From: Pseudaminobacter sp047739745
Lineage (GTDB): Bacteria; Pseudomonadota; Alphaproteobacteria; Rhizobiales; Rhizobiaceae
Direction: 5' to 3'
NCBI RefSeq assembly: GCF_047739745.1
Contig: NZ_JBLLVA010000014.1
Coordinates: 1-64,000 of the forward strand
DNA length: 64,000 nt
In this document: piece after piece, positions 9,391-18,545 of the stretch
Position numbering within the stretch: the stretch's first letter is position 1
Layout of the letters: every line of letters begins with the position of its first letter
Position numbers and translations under genes: made by a program
Notes under the pieces: generated by a model
The model's input: only the letters and a program-made list of their open reading frames with translations
Database searches by the model: none
What the model was told of the DNA's origin: nothing

Positions 9391-10257
9391 TCAGCGCCGA
9401 AAAAGCAGCGCGCGGTCGTTTCCCGCAAGGTCGCTGCGCGAATCGGCAAGGCTGTATCCGGCTTGGTCAAAAATACCGATCACGCTTGGTTTCTGATCGA
9501 ATCCTATCTCGACCGCAACGTACCCATCTGCCTCAAGATGACACGCCGCACCTGCAGCGATCACGCGGTAGGGACCGAGACCATCCTCTCCCCCATCCAA
9601 GGCCAGCGGCGGATCGAAGTTACGAACTTCCGCCTGAAGCGCGGCGATATCTTTTCTTGCTATATAGGGAGGATTCGAGACGATTAAATGGAATTTCCCT
9701 GAAATTTTTGCAAACCAGTCCGATTCCAAGGCCGAAAAGCGCTCTGCCAGACCAAGACGCTCGGCATTGCGCCGCGCCGTCGCCACCGCCTCCCCGGAAA
9801 GATCGACGCCCACACCGAGTGCCTGTTCCACCTGGCTGAGCAAGGCGAGAATAATCGCGCCGGTGCCTGTGCCAAGGTCGAGAATCCGGCATGCGCCTTG
9901 CCGCTCAACCGTCGTACGAACCAGTGGCAGCACCATGTCGACCAGCGTTTCCGTGTCGGGCCGCGGCTCCAGCGTGGCTGGCGAAAGCGCGAGTTCCAGA
10001 CCATAGAATTCCCTGAAACCCAGTATCCGGTGCACCGGTTCGCCGCCGGCCCTGCGCGCAATAGCCGCATCCACCGCGTCCAGGATAGAGGCGTCGAGAA
10101 CCCTGCCGGGTGAGGTAACCGCCTCGGTCCGGCCCGTGCAGGAGAAATGTTCGACGATCAACCTGGCGTCCAGTGCCGCACTGTCGATCCCATGCGCGGC
10201 AAGTCTTGCTCTTGCCGCGCGCAGCACGCCGCCCAGCGTATTTTCCGCCTCAGCCAT
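9391..10257 (-). CDS. prmC: Release factor glutamine N5-methyltransferase PrmC
   Basis: A 288-residue HemK/PrmC protein. It methylates the glutamine of the GGQ motif in class-1 release factors, using S-adenosylmethionine. The SAM-binding motif I is ILDLGTGTGAIILALL (about 120-135), and the catalytic NPPYIAR motif follows at about 195; the N-terminal helical substrate-recognition domain is intact. Its start overlaps the last 8 bases of prfA, which encodes its substrate, so the two are almost certainly co-translated. This is the conserved gene order in many bacteria. Confidence 0.96.
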   Translation of the reverse strand: MAEAENTLGGVLRAARARLAAHGIDSAALDARLIVEHFSCTGRTEAVTSPGRVLDASILDAVDAAIARRAGGEPVHRILGFREFYGLELALSPATLEPRPDTETLVDMVLPLVRTTVERQGACRILDLGTGTGAIILALLSQVEQALGVGVDLSGEAVATARRNAERLGLAERFSALESDWFAKISGKFHLIVSNPPYIARKDIAALQAEVRNFDPPLALDGGEDGLGPYRVIAAGAACHLEADGYVAVEIGFDQKPSVIGIFDQAGYSLADSRSDLAGNDRALLFRR

Positions 10258-11329
10258 CCAGACCGATATCGGCGAGAAGCTTCGACTGATGGTCGGCGAT
10301 CAGCGCCGAGATGATCTCGTCAAGCTCGCCCATCATTACCCGGTCGAGCTTGTAGAGCGTCAGGTTGATGCGATGGTCGGTCACCCGCCCCTGCGGGAAA
10401 TTATAGGTGCGGATGCGCTCGGAACGATCACCCGATCCGACCTGAAGCTTGCGCGACTGCGAGCGCGCATCGTCGGCGCGCGACCGTTCCATATCGTAAA
10501 GTCGCGCCCGCAGGATCTGCAAGGCGCGCGCGCGGTTCTGATGCTGCGATTTTTCGGCCTGAACGACGACGATACCGCTCGGGATGTGCGTGATCCGCAC
10601 AGCCGAATCAGTGGTGTTGACGTGCTGTCCGCCGGCGCCGGAGGCGCGCATCGTGTCGATGCGGATGTCTTCGGGCCGAACTTCGATGTCGACCTCCTCG
10701 GCTTCCGGCAAAACCGCAACGGTGGCTGCCGAAGTGTGGATGCGCCCGCCGGCTTCGGTCTCCGGCACCCGCTGCACGCGATGCGCGCCGGATTCAAATT
10801 TCAGCTTGGCAAAGACGCCCTTGCCCGACACGGTGGCGATGATTTCCTTGAAGCCGCCGACCTCGCCTTCGCTCGCCGAAACCGTTTCAAAGCGCCAGCC
10901 CTGCTCGGCAGCATAGCGCTCGTACATGCGATAAAGATCGCCAGCGAAGAGGGCCGCTTCATCTCCGCCGGTGCCGGCTCGGATTTCCAGGATGGCGCTG
11001 CGTGCATCGGCTGCATCCTTGGGCAGGAGCAGTATCTGGATATCCTTCTGCAGCGCCTCGATCCGCTCCCTGACTGCGTCGGCCTCGCCTTCGACCAGCC
11101 CGCGCATTTCCGCATCGGTGTCTTTGTCGGCAAGCATGACGTCGAGATCGGCAAGCTCCTGCTCGGCCGCGCGAAGCTCCCTGACCTTGAAGACCATGTC
11201 CTTCAGGTCGGCATATTCGGATGCCATCTTCACATAGGCATGGGGGTCGTGCCCGGCCGCCATCTGCGCTTCGAGCATATCGAATCGCTTGACAAGCTGG
11301 TCCATGCGGTCGCGCGGCAAACTGATCAT
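10250..11329 (-). CDS. prfA: Peptide chain release factor 1
   Basis: RF1, 359 residues, recognises UAA and UAG stop codons. The GGQ motif (SGAGGQHVNTTDSAVRITH, about residue 233) is the PrmC methylation site and triggers peptidyl-tRNA hydrolysis. The segment SERIRTYNFPQGRVTDHRI is typical of the RF1/RF2 fold. Full length and no frameshift, as expected for RF1. It lies 9 bp downstream of ptsP and overlaps prmC, in the leftward operon lysC-ptsP-prfA-prmC. Confidence 0.97.
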   Translation of the reverse strand: MISLPRDRMDQLVKRFDMLEAQMAAGHDPHAYVKMASEYADLKDMVFKVRELRAAEQELADLDVMLADKDTDAEMRGLVEGEADAVRERIEALQKDIQILLLPKDAADARSAILEIRAGTGGDEAALFAGDLYRMYERYAAEQGWRFETVSASEGEVGGFKEIIATVSGKGVFAKLKFESGAHRVQRVPETEAGGRIHTSAATVAVLPEAEEVDIEVRPEDIRIDTMRASGAGGQHVNTTDSAVRITHIPSGIVVVQAEKSQHQNRARALQILRARLYDMERSRADDARSQSRKLQVGSGDRSERIRTYNFPQGRVTDHRINLTLYKLDRVMMGELDEIISALIADHQSKLLADIGLDG

Positions 11330-11338
11330 GTCATTTCG

Positions 11339-13612
11339 TCAAAGTGGGATGGAGCGGTCGTCGGCAAAAGCCTGAAGCAGCGCCCGCATCGGCAGATCGA
11401 CGCTTGGGCCTGACAGGTTTTCCTCAAGATAGGTAGCCAACTCGCCTGCGGGAAGTTCCGTAAGCATTGCCTTGACCGGACCGACCGACGCCGGGGACAT
11501 CGAAATCGAGCGGTAGCCGAGGCCGATCAGCGCCATCGCCGAGATCGGCTTGCCGGCCATTTCGCCGCACAGCGTCACCGGCTTGCGGTTGCGATGTCCC
11601 GCATCGGCAATCTGCTTGAGGACCCGAAGGAAGGGCACCGAAAGCGGATCGAAACGGTCGGAAAGCTGTGTGTTGCCGCGATCGGCCGCCATCACGAACT
11701 GGAAGAGATCGTTCGATCCGACCGAGACGAAATCGACCGCCTGCATCAGTTCGTCGAGCTGCCACAAAAGCGACGGTACCTCGATCATCGCGCCCAGCTT
11801 GAAGCTGTTCGGCAAATGGTGTGCGAAACGCGAAAGATGCCGCACTTCGCGATCGATTATCTCGCGCGCCTGCGCGATTTCGCCGAGCTCCGTCACCATT
11901 GGCAGCATCAGCTTCAGCTCGCGCCCGCCGGCCGCCTTGAGCAGCGCTCTGATCTGCGAGCGCAGCAAGCCGGGCCGATCGAGCGTCAGGCGAATGGCGC
12001 GCCACCCGAGCGCCGGGTTTTCCTCATGCGCCGCCCCCTTGAAGTAAGGCAGCACCTTGTCACCACCGATATCTATGGTGCGGAAGGTCACCGGCTTGCC
12101 CTGCGCCGCGTCGAGAACGTCGCGGTAGAGCCGTTCCTGCGCCTCGGCACGCGGGAAGGTGGCGGCAACCATGAACTGCAATTCGGTGCGGAAAAGGCCG
12201 ATGCCGCTCGCGCCTGCCTCGGCCAGTTGCGGCAGGTCGACGGAGAGGCCGGCATTCATCAAGAGATCGACATGCACGCCGTCCTTGGTCGTCGACGGCT
12301 TCTTGCGCAATTCACGGTAAAGTTCCTGCCGCCGCGCCCGGAATCGGACCTTTTCGGCATAGGCCGCCTCGACGTCGGACTGGGGCCGCAAGTGGATCAT
12401 GCCCTCGTCGCCGTCGACGATCATCGCATCGCCGTTTTCCGACATGGACACGACGCCCTTCATCTGGCCGGCGACCGGAATGCCCATGGCGCGAGCGACT
12501 ATGACGACGTGGCTTGTCGCAGTGCCGTCCTCCAGCACCAGGCCGCGCAGCTTTTCGCGCGGATAGTCGAGCAGTTCGGCCGCGCCCATGGAGCGGGCGA
12601 CGATGATCGAATCCTTGGGCAGCGAGGCGGCAATATCGTCCGGCGAGCGGCCCATCAGCTGGCGCAGCAGCCTGTTGGCAAGATCGTCGAAATCGCTCAT
12701 CCGCTCGCGCAGATAGGGATCGGTCATGTGCAGCATGCGCGCACGCATGTCGCTTTGCACCTTCTCAACGGCGGCTTCCGCCGTCAGGCCGTTGCGGATC
12801 GCCTCTTCCAGCCGCCTCACCCAGCCGCGGTCATTGGCGAACATCCGGTAAGCTTCGAGAACCTCGCGATGCTCTCCTTCGAACTCGACATCGCGCCGCG
12901 ACAGCATGTCGTCGATCGACAGGCGCAGCGAACCCAAAGCCGATTCCAGGCGTCGCAGTTCCTGTTCGCTGTCCTCATTGAACAGATTGGTGACGACGAT
13001 GCGTGGCTCGTGCAGCACGACATGTCCGAGACCGACGCCTTCGTTGAAGGCCAACCCCTTGAAGACGGCCGGGCGGCGCAGATCGAGTTCGAGGCCGTCG
13101 TGGCGCGTCAGCCGGGCGAGATCGCCCGTGGCGATCATCTCCGCGATTACCATCGCGGTCGTTTCCAGCGCCTCGACCTCGTCCTCGCGGTAGTGGCGGC
13201 TGGTCCGGTTCTGGACGACGAGGACGCCGAGCGTGCGCCCGGCGCGCAGCACCGGAACGCCGAGGAAGGAACTGTAGATTTCCTCGCCGGTTTCCGGGAG
13301 GTAGGCGAAAGCCGGGTGTTCCTGCGCGTTCGAAAGGTTCAGGGCGCGCGCGCTGGCCGCAATCGTGCCGACAAGGCCCTGCCCCAGGCGAAGCTGCGCC
13401 AGATGGACCGCGCCCGGGTTCAGACCTTCGGTGGCATAGAGTTCGAGCACCGAGTCGGCGCGCAGCACATAGAGCGAGCAGACTTCGGCCACCATGTTGG
13501 AGGCGATGTCGCGGACGATGCGGTCGAGCCTCTCCTGCGACTCCAGCGGCTCAGCCATGAGCTCGCGAAGCCTTTTCAAGAGAACGCGCGGGCCACCCGC
13601 CGTGTCACGCAT
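11339..13612 (-). CDS. ptsP: Phosphoenolpyruvate-protein phosphotransferase PtsP (EI-Ntr)
   Basis: Enzyme I of the nitrogen PTS, 757 residues. An N-terminal GAF domain (about 20-165, containing SSFLGVPVLRAGRTLGVLVVQNRTSRHY) distinguishes it from sugar-PTS enzyme I. The phosphorylated histidine is His368 in GTATSHVVIVARAMGIP. The PEP-binding barrel follows, with GIGLFRTELQFM, LPMVTELGE, SVGSNDLFQFVMAADR and the cysteine in VTLCGEMAG. It passes phosphate from PEP to NPr and on to EIIA-Ntr, a regulatory chain that responds to nitrogen and controls potassium, carbon storage and stringent signalling in rhizobia. The gene follows lysC by 81 bp and precedes prfA by 9 bp, the usual rhizobial order. 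Confidence 0.96.
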   Translation of the reverse strand: MRDTAGGPRVLLKRLRELMAEPLESQERLDRIVRDIASNMVAEVCSLYVLRADSVLELYATEGLNPGAVHLAQLRLGQGLVGTIAASARALNLSNAQEHPAFAYLPETGEEIYSSFLGVPVLRAGRTLGVLVVQNRTSRHYREDEVEALETTAMVIAEMIATGDLARLTRHDGLELDLRRPAVFKGLAFNEGVGLGHVVLHEPRIVVTNLFNEDSEQELRRLESALGSLRLSIDDMLSRRDVEFEGEHREVLEAYRMFANDRGWVRRLEEAIRNGLTAEAAVEKVQSDMRARMLHMTDPYLRERMSDFDDLANRLLRQLMGRSPDDIAASLPKDSIIVARSMGAAELLDYPREKLRGLVLEDGTATSHVVIVARAMGIPVAGQMKGVVSMSENGDAMIVDGDEGMIHLRPQSDVEAAYAEKVRFRARRQELYRELRKKPSTTKDGVHVDLLMNAGLSVDLPQLAEAGASGIGLFRTELQFMVAATFPRAEAQERLYRDVLDAAQGKPVTFRTIDIGGDKVLPYFKGAAHEENPALGWRAIRLTLDRPGLLRSQIRALLKAAGGRELKLMLPMVTELGEIAQAREIIDREVRHLSRFAHHLPNSFKLGAMIEVPSLLWQLDELMQAVDFVSVGSNDLFQFVMAADRGNTQLSDRFDPLSVPFLRVLKQIADAGHRNRKPVTLCGEMAGKPISAMALIGLGYRSISMSPASVGPVKAMLTELPAGELATYLEENLSGPSVDLPMRALLQAFADDRSIPL

Positions 13613-13693
13613 CAGGCGTCGTCTCCAATTGTTATTGGCCGGTGCAGCTTACGCCGGGCACCGGATAAAGCGAGGCCGAAAAGATTCGTCGTT

Positions 13694-14947
13694 CTATTGC
13701 TTATCCAGACCGTACACGGAATGCAAAGTACGAACCGCAAGTTCTGTATAGGGCCCATCGATCAGAATGGAAATCTTGATCTCCGACGTCGTGATGGCGC
13801 GGATATTGATGCCCTTGTCCGCCAACGCCCTGAAGGCCGTTGCCGCCACGCCTGTGTGGCTGCGCATACCGATGCCGATCACCGAAATCTTCGACATGCC
13901 CTGGTCGTGCTGCACGGCGTCGAAACCAATTTCGGGGCGGATCTTTTCCAGGGCGCCCAGTGCCTTGTCGACATCGCCGGAAGGCACCGTAAAGGTCATG
14001 TCGGTGCGCGATCCGTCTTCCGACATGTTCTGGACGATCATATCGACATTGATGCCCGCTTCCGCGAGCGGGCCGAAAATGCCGGCGGCGACGCCCGGCC
14101 GGTCGGCGACGCGGCGCAGCGAAATCTGGGCCTCGTCCTTGGCGTAGGCAATTCCGGTGACGATCTGCTGTTCCACGATTTCATCCTCGTCGCAAATGAG
14201 CGTTCCGGGCGGGTTGTCGAAATCGCCCATGCCGGGCGCGTCCGGATCGTCGAAAGAAGAACGCACGAACGTGCGCACCTGATGCACCATCGCAAGCTCG
14301 ACCGAGCGCACCTGCAAGACCTTGGCGCCCAAGGAAGCCATTTCAAGCATTTCCTCGAAGGAGATGCTGGCCAGCCGGCGCGCCTTCGGCTCGATGCGCG
14401 GGTCGGTAGTATAGACACCGTCGACATCGGTGTAGATATCGCAGCGGTCGGCCTTTACGGCAGCGGCGATGGCAACCGCGCTCGTATCCGATCCACCACG
14501 TCCGAGCGTCGCGATCCGGTTGTCCGGCCCGATGCCCTGGAATCCGGCGATGACGGCAACCTGGCCTTGTCCGAACCGCTCGACCAGGAATGACCCGTCT
14601 ATATCCATGATGCGGGCCGCGCCATGGGTAGCATCGGTGCGGATCGGTATCTGCCATCCAAGCCAAGATCGGGCATTCACACCCATGTTCTGCAGGGTGA
14701 TGGCCAGGAGACCGGCCGTCACCTGCTCGCCCGAGGCAACAACCGCATCATATTCGCGGGCATCGTGCATGGCCGAAGCCTCGCGGGTCCAGGCGACCAG
14801 TTCGTTGGTCTTGCCGGCCATCGCCGAAACGACCACGGCCACCTCGTGGCCATTGTCGACCTCGCGTTTGACGTGGCGCGCCACATTGCGAATGCGACTG
14901 ATGTCGGCGACCGAAGTCCCGCCGAATTTCATCACGATGCGCGCCAT
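13694..14947 (-). CDS. lysC: Aspartate kinase
   Basis: This 417-residue enzyme phosphorylates aspartate, the first step to lysine, threonine, methionine and diaminopimelate. The N-terminus MARIVMKFGGTSVADISRIRN contains the kinase signature KFGGTSV. LGRGGSDTSAVAIAAAVKADRCDIYTDVDGVYTTDPR is the nucleotide and substrate site. The C-terminal third carries two ACT domains (about 265-417) for feedback control by end-product amino acids. I start it at MARIVMKFGG because the longer upstream frame is Arg-rich and does not resemble the family. It heads a leftward operon and is divergent from ubiG. Confidence 0.96.
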   Translation of the reverse strand: MARIVMKFGGTSVADISRIRNVARHVKREVDNGHEVAVVVSAMAGKTNELVAWTREASAMHDAREYDAVVASGEQVTAGLLAITLQNMGVNARSWLGWQIPIRTDATHGAARIMDIDGSFLVERFGQGQVAVIAGFQGIGPDNRIATLGRGGSDTSAVAIAAAVKADRCDIYTDVDGVYTTDPRIEPKARRLASISFEEMLEMASLGAKVLQVRSVELAMVHQVRTFVRSSFDDPDAPGMGDFDNPPGTLICDEDEIVEQQIVTGIAYAKDEAQISLRRVADRPGVAAGIFGPLAEAGINVDMIVQNMSEDGSRTDMTFTVPSGDVDKALGALEKIRPEIGFDAVQHDQGMSKISVIGIGMRSHTGVAATAFRALADKGINIRAITTSEIKISILIDGPYTELAVRTLHSVYGLDKQ

Positions 14948-15257
14948 GGAAGCCGTACGCCTTTTTACATGCCCGAAGCCCGTCAAACAGGCCGGAAGCC
15001 GAAACGAGCGCCGCAAAACCCGGCGCAAAGTTGCGGCCTCCATAGCCAAAACATGGCTGTTTCGCAAGGAGGCGTGTCCAGCGAATTCGGCTCCATTCGT
15101 TAGACTTTTAAAGAGGTGGCCGTGCCGACTCCCATGCCTTGCCCGCACGCCTTACGCGGTTTGGCCGCTTGCCGACCCCGTTAAAAGCCGTGCAAAAAAG
15201 TTGCCTTGACATTCTGCCTTCATCAACCGACTTCCTTGGGTCGAAGGGAGACATGCA
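14948..15257. promoter_or_regulatory. Divergent promoter region between lysC and ubiG
   Basis: A 310-base non-coding stretch between the two divergent genes. On the plus strand TTGACA (15206-15211) could be a -35 element for ubiG, but the -10 at the right distance is weak. I see no leader peptide rich in Lys/Thr/Met, and no recognisable riboswitch before lysC. Confidence 0.4.
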
Positions 15258-16007
15258 ATGCCCGAGCCTCGACGATCGACCATCGACGCGGGAGAAGTGG
15301 AACGTTTCTCCGCGCTGGCCGCCGAATGGTGGAATCCCAACGGAAAATTCCGGCCGCTGCACAAATTCAACCCGGTGCGCCTGGCCTATGTGCGCGATCA
15401 CGTAGCGGCCCGGTTCGATCGTGATTCGCATGCGGCGCGACCCTTGGAAGGCCTTCGCATCCTCGACATTGGCTGCGGCGGAGGGCTGTTGTGCGAGCCG
15501 ATGGCGCGCCTTGGCGCCGATGTCGTCGGGGCCGATGCCTCCGAAACCAACATCGAGGTGGCCAGGCTCCATGCCGCGGAAGCCGGCGTGGACATCGACT
15601 ACCGCGCGACGACGGCCGAGGCGCTTGCTGACGCCGGTGAAAAATTCGACGTGATCCTGAACATGGAAGTCGTCGAGCATGTTTCCGATGTCGATCTGTT
15701 CATCGGCAAGTGCAGCGAGATGGTCAAGCCGGACGGCATCATGTTCGTGGCCACCATCAACCGCACGCTGAAGGCGCTGGGGCTGGCGATCGTTGGCGCC
15801 GAATATCTCCTGCGCTGGCTGCCGCGCGGCACCCATCAATATGGCAAGCTGGTCCGGCCCGAAGAGCTGGAGCAGGCGCTCTCCAAGGCCGGCATGACGA
15901 TCACCGACCGCACGGGCGTGACCTACAATCCGCTGGCCGACCGCTGGCAGCGCTCGAAGGACATGGACGTCAACTACATGGTCCTGACGGAGAAGATCCG
16001 CCCCTGA
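15258..16007 (+). CDS. ubiG: Ubiquinone biosynthesis O-methyltransferase UbiG
   Basis: A 249-residue class-I SAM methyltransferase that does both O-methylations in ubiquinone synthesis. The N-terminal signature FSALAAEWWNPNGKFRPLHKFNPVRLAYV is diagnostic of UbiG. Motif I is ILDIGCGGGLLCEPMARLGA; VEHVSDVDLF and HQYGKLVRPEEL are also characteristic. Length is normal. It is transcribed away from lysC and converges with an EamA transporter gene. Confidence 0.96.
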   Translation: MPEPRRSTIDAGEVERFSALAAEWWNPNGKFRPLHKFNPVRLAYVRDHVAARFDRDSHAARPLEGLRILDIGCGGGLLCEPMARLGADVVGADASETNIEVARLHAAEAGVDIDYRATTAEALADAGEKFDVILNMEVVEHVSDVDLFIGKCSEMVKPDGIMFVATINRTLKALGLAIVGAEYLLRWLPRGTHQYGKLVRPEELEQALSKAGMTITDRTGVTYNPLADRWQRSKDMDVNYMVLTEKIRP

Positions 16008-16020
16008 TACGGCTGCACGT

Positions 16021-16911
16021 TCAGTCAGAGCCGATCTGGGCACGGGTGGTCATGGCGAGCCCGATCGAAATGATTGCAGCACCCGCCCAGGTTGCCAGCC
16101 GGTAACTCTCACCGAGAAAAACAGTCCCGGAAATCAAGCCGATTGCCGCCGCGACATAACCGATCTGGCTAAGATAGATCGGGCCGCCGACCGCCTGAAG
16201 GCGGAAGAAGAACGCGAACATCGCCGAAGAGGCCGCGACCTGGACTGCGACCAGCACCGGCTCGGCCGCGAGCGGCGAAAGCGCGATGCCGCCGGGCAGC
16301 GAGGCAGCCACGACAAGGACCATCACCGCCGCGGCGAGATGGCTCCCCGCCGCCAACTCGATCGGTCCGCTGTTTTCCGGCCAGCGCAGCGTGCGATAGA
16401 TGTTTCCCAAAGCCAGGCTGACGGGAACAAGCAGGCCGACACCGATCCAGAAGGGCTCTGCCGGCTGACTTGCCTCGCCACGGGTAAGCGTCACCATCAC
16501 CGCGCCCACAAAGCCCACTGCTATCCCGGCGATACCGAGCGGATTGGGCTTGCGCAGTTTGAGCAGCAATGAGATCGCCAGCGTCATAAGCGGCGACAAG
16601 GTGAACATGATGCCGGTAAAGCCGGCGCCCAGATGCGGAATGGCTGCAAAGACCAGCAGGTTTGGAATGGCGTATGAGATCGCCGCGGTTATCACGAAAT
16701 AACGCAGGGTCCCGCCATCAAGGCGCAGGTTTTTCCCGCGCGACCAGAGAAACGCCAAAAGCACCGCGCCAGCCCCGAAGGAGATGACGAAGGCCCAGAG
16801 GGCCGGAGAAATTCCAGCGCTCACCGCCATCTTGCCGAACGGCAGCGTAAGCCCGAGCAGCCCGCCGGTGATCAGAAGCAGGCTCAGCGCCGAGTTCCAC
16901 AGTCGTGTCAT
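16021..16911 (-). CDS. EamA/DMT family transporter
   Basis: A 296-residue protein with about ten hydrophobic segments in two internally similar halves, the EamA/DMT layout. LGAGFTGIMFTLSPLMTLAISLLLK and its counterpart near the C-terminus (IYLSQIGYVAAAIGLISGTVFLGES) are typical of each half. It probably exports a small metabolite; no substrate can be named. It is the last gene of the leftward comF-grxC-nitrilase-DUF1178 group, starting 39 bp after DUF1178. Confidence 0.85.
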   Translation of the reverse strand: MTRLWNSALSLLLITGGLLGLTLPFGKMAVSAGISPALWAFVISFGAGAVLLAFLWSRGKNLRLDGGTLRYFVITAAISYAIPNLLVFAAIPHLGAGFTGIMFTLSPLMTLAISLLLKLRKPNPLGIAGIAVGFVGAVMVTLTRGEASQPAEPFWIGVGLLVPVSLALGNIYRTLRWPENSGPIELAAGSHLAAAVMVLVVAASLPGGIALSPLAAEPVLVAVQVAASSAMFAFFFRLQAVGGPIYLSQIGYVAAAIGLISGTVFLGESYRLATWAGAAIISIGLAMTTRAQIGSD

Positions 16912-16950
16912 GTAGCCTCGGCCGCCGCTATGTGGCCCATGGCGGGAGGC

Positions 16951-17376
16951 TCAATTCCGATCGTCGGGAAATACCGGGATCGGCATGAAATCTACGCCAT
17001 CCTCGAGCAGGCTTTTGGCTTCGTCCTGCGTCGCTTCGCCGTAGATACCGCGCGCATCGGCCTCGCCGAAATGGATTTTCCGCGCTTCCTCGGCGAATTT
17101 GTCGCCGACATAGTCGGCATTCTCGCGAAGCTTTTCCGACAGCGCCTTGAGTTGCGCCATCGCGGCACGCTGCTGCTCGTTCATGGCAAGCGCGATCTTC
17201 TCCTTGCGCGCACCGGTGGAAACGGCGGGCGCCATCAGCGCCTTTTCGATCCGGTGGGAACCGCAGGCGGGGCAATCGACGAAACCGCGCTTGCGCTGGG
17301 TTTCGAAATCCTCATTGTTGCGAAACCAGCCCTCGAACTCGTGCGCCTGTTCGCAGGAAAGCGAAAACCTTATCAA
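16951..17376 (-). CDS. DUF1178 family protein
   Basis: A 141-residue member of DUF1178, found mainly in alpha- and betaproteobacteria. The start MIRFSLSCEQAHEFEGWFRNNEDFETQ and the pair of cysteines in VDCPACGSHRIEKALMAP form the family's conserved zinc-ribbon-like N-terminus (Cys8 plus CPAC). The C-terminal region (about 75-141) includes AEEARKIHFGEADARGIYGEATQDEAKSLLEDGV and is conserved in the family. No function is known. It overlaps the nitrilase gene by 4 bases and is probably translated with it. Confidence 0.9.
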   Translation of the reverse strand: MIRFSLSCEQAHEFEGWFRNNEDFETQRKRGFVDCPACGSHRIEKALMAPAVSTGARKEKIALAMNEQQRAAMAQLKALSEKLRENADYVGDKFAEEARKIHFGEADARGIYGEATQDEAKSLLEDGVDFMPIPVFPDDRN

Positions 17377-18239
17377 GACGCAGCCCCCCGCAGTGACGCG
17401 TCCGGCCGCACCGCCGAAGGGGCCTCGAAGTCGCGTGCATTCTTCAGGTTTGGAATCTTCTTGCGCGCGGCGGCCGACAACGCCGTATCGATTTCTGCAA
17501 CGATGACACCCGGCTCGTCATGCTCAGCCTCGGCGATGATGGTGCCCCATGGATCGATGATCAGCGAGTGACCGAAGGTCTCGCGGCCGTCTTCATGCAG
17601 CCCGCCCTGCCCGGCGGCAATGACGAAAGCGCCGTTTTCGATCGCACGGGCGCGCAGCAGGACGTGCCAATGCGCTTGACCGGTCTGGCGGGTGAAGGCC
17701 GCCGGCACCGTCAGCACATCGGCGCCGGCCAGCGCCTCGGCGCGGAACAGATGCGGAAAACGCAGATCATAGCAGATGGCGAGGCCCAGCCGCGCGAATG
17801 GAAGTTCGGCGACGACTGCTTCGGTGCCCGGCTCGTAGGCGGTCGATTCACGCCAGCTCTCGCCATTATCGAGGTCGACGTCGAACATGTGGATCTTGTC
17901 ATAGACAGCGACCGCCGTCCCTTCAGGCGAGAACACCAGGGCGCGGTTGGCAAGCTTGCCGTCGGCGCGCAGGATCGCGGTTGAACCGACATGCAGGAAT
18001 ATGCCGAGCTCCCGCGCAAGCCTGCCGGCGGCAGCGGCGATGATGTCGCGATCCTGGGTCGTAAAGGCAGTGCGGCGCGCCTCCGCGTCACGCACCACGG
18101 CACCGGTCATCTCCGGCGACTGCACATAGATCGCGCCCTTGCCGGCCGCTTCGCGCACCAGTGCCTCGAAGGCTTTCGCGTTCTTCTCAGGGTCCATGCC
18201 CGAACGCATCTGGATTGCTGCGGCTGTGAAAACACTCAT
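17373..18239 (-). CDS. Carbon-nitrogen hydrolase (nitrilase superfamily, Nit1/Nit2-like)
   Basis: A 288-residue nitrilase-fold amidase. The catalytic triad is visible: Glu in QSPEMTG, Lys in VYDKIHMFDV and Cys in LGLAICYDLRFPHLFR. The last motif and the RTGQAHWHVLLRARAIEN segment place it with Nit1/Nit2-type omega-amidases. In such proteins the usual substrate is deaminated glutathione or an alpha-keto acid amide. The neighbouring glutaredoxin gene, 10 bp upstream in the same operon, makes the glutathione repair role attractive, but this is inference. The start MSVFTAAAIQM has a GAGGA-type binding site. Confidence 0.9.
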   Translation of the reverse strand: MSVFTAAAIQMRSGMDPEKNAKAFEALVREAAGKGAIYVQSPEMTGAVVRDAEARRTAFTTQDRDIIAAAAGRLARELGIFLHVGSTAILRADGKLANRALVFSPEGTAVAVYDKIHMFDVDLDNGESWRESTAYEPGTEAVVAELPFARLGLAICYDLRFPHLFRAEALAGADVLTVPAAFTRQTGQAHWHVLLRARAIENGAFVIAAGQGGLHEDGRETFGHSLIIDPWGTIIAEAEHDEPGVIVAEIDTALSAAARKKIPNLKNARDFEAPSAVRPDASLRGAAS

Positions 18240-18249
18240 GATTTCATCC

Positions 18250-18519
18250 TCAACCAAGATGGCCGGTGGCGAGCAGCCCGTCCAGCCTGCCCTCGGCTTC
18301 AAGCGAGTGGAGCTCGTCACACCCGCCGACATGCACCTTGCCGACGAATATCTGCGGGAAGGTAAAGCGGCCGTTGGAACGAGCGATCATTTCCTGCCGA
18401 AGCTCCGGCGAGAAGGAGGCGTCATGTTCGGTATAGGAAACGCCCTTCCTGTCAAGCAAGCGCTTGGCGGCTGCGCAATAGCCGCACATAGCGCGGGTAT
18501 AGATGGTCACATCAACCAT
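18250..18519 (-). CDS. grxC: Glutaredoxin 3
   Basis: An 89-residue glutaredoxin: MVDVTIYTRAMCGYCAAAKRLL, TFPQIFVGKVHVGGCDEL. The dithiol site is CGYC in place of the classical CPYC. The cis-proline in TFPQ and the GG of HVGGCDE, which bind glutathione, are present. It reduces protein disulfides and mixed disulfides with glutathione. I prefer the start at MVDV, which has AGGA seven bases upstream. Another ATG ten codons earlier overlaps the comF stop codon by 4 bases and could also be used. Confidence 0.93.
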   Translation of the reverse strand: MVDVTIYTRAMCGYCAAAKRLLDRKGVSYTEHDASFSPELRQEMIARSNGRFTFPQIFVGKVHVGGCDELHSLEAEGRLDGLLATGHLG

Positions 18520-18545
18520 GTCGCGGTCCTGATTTTTGATAGGAC

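Noticed and set aside
11594..14593. A 999-codon open frame on the plus strand
   Set aside because: It is antisense to ptsP and lysC, rich in Arg, His and Gln, and has no recognisable domain; the opposite strand encodes well-known enzymes.
14948..15257. Lysine riboswitch or leader peptide before lysC
   Set aside because: I found no conserved riboswitch core or short ORF rich in the regulatory amino acids.
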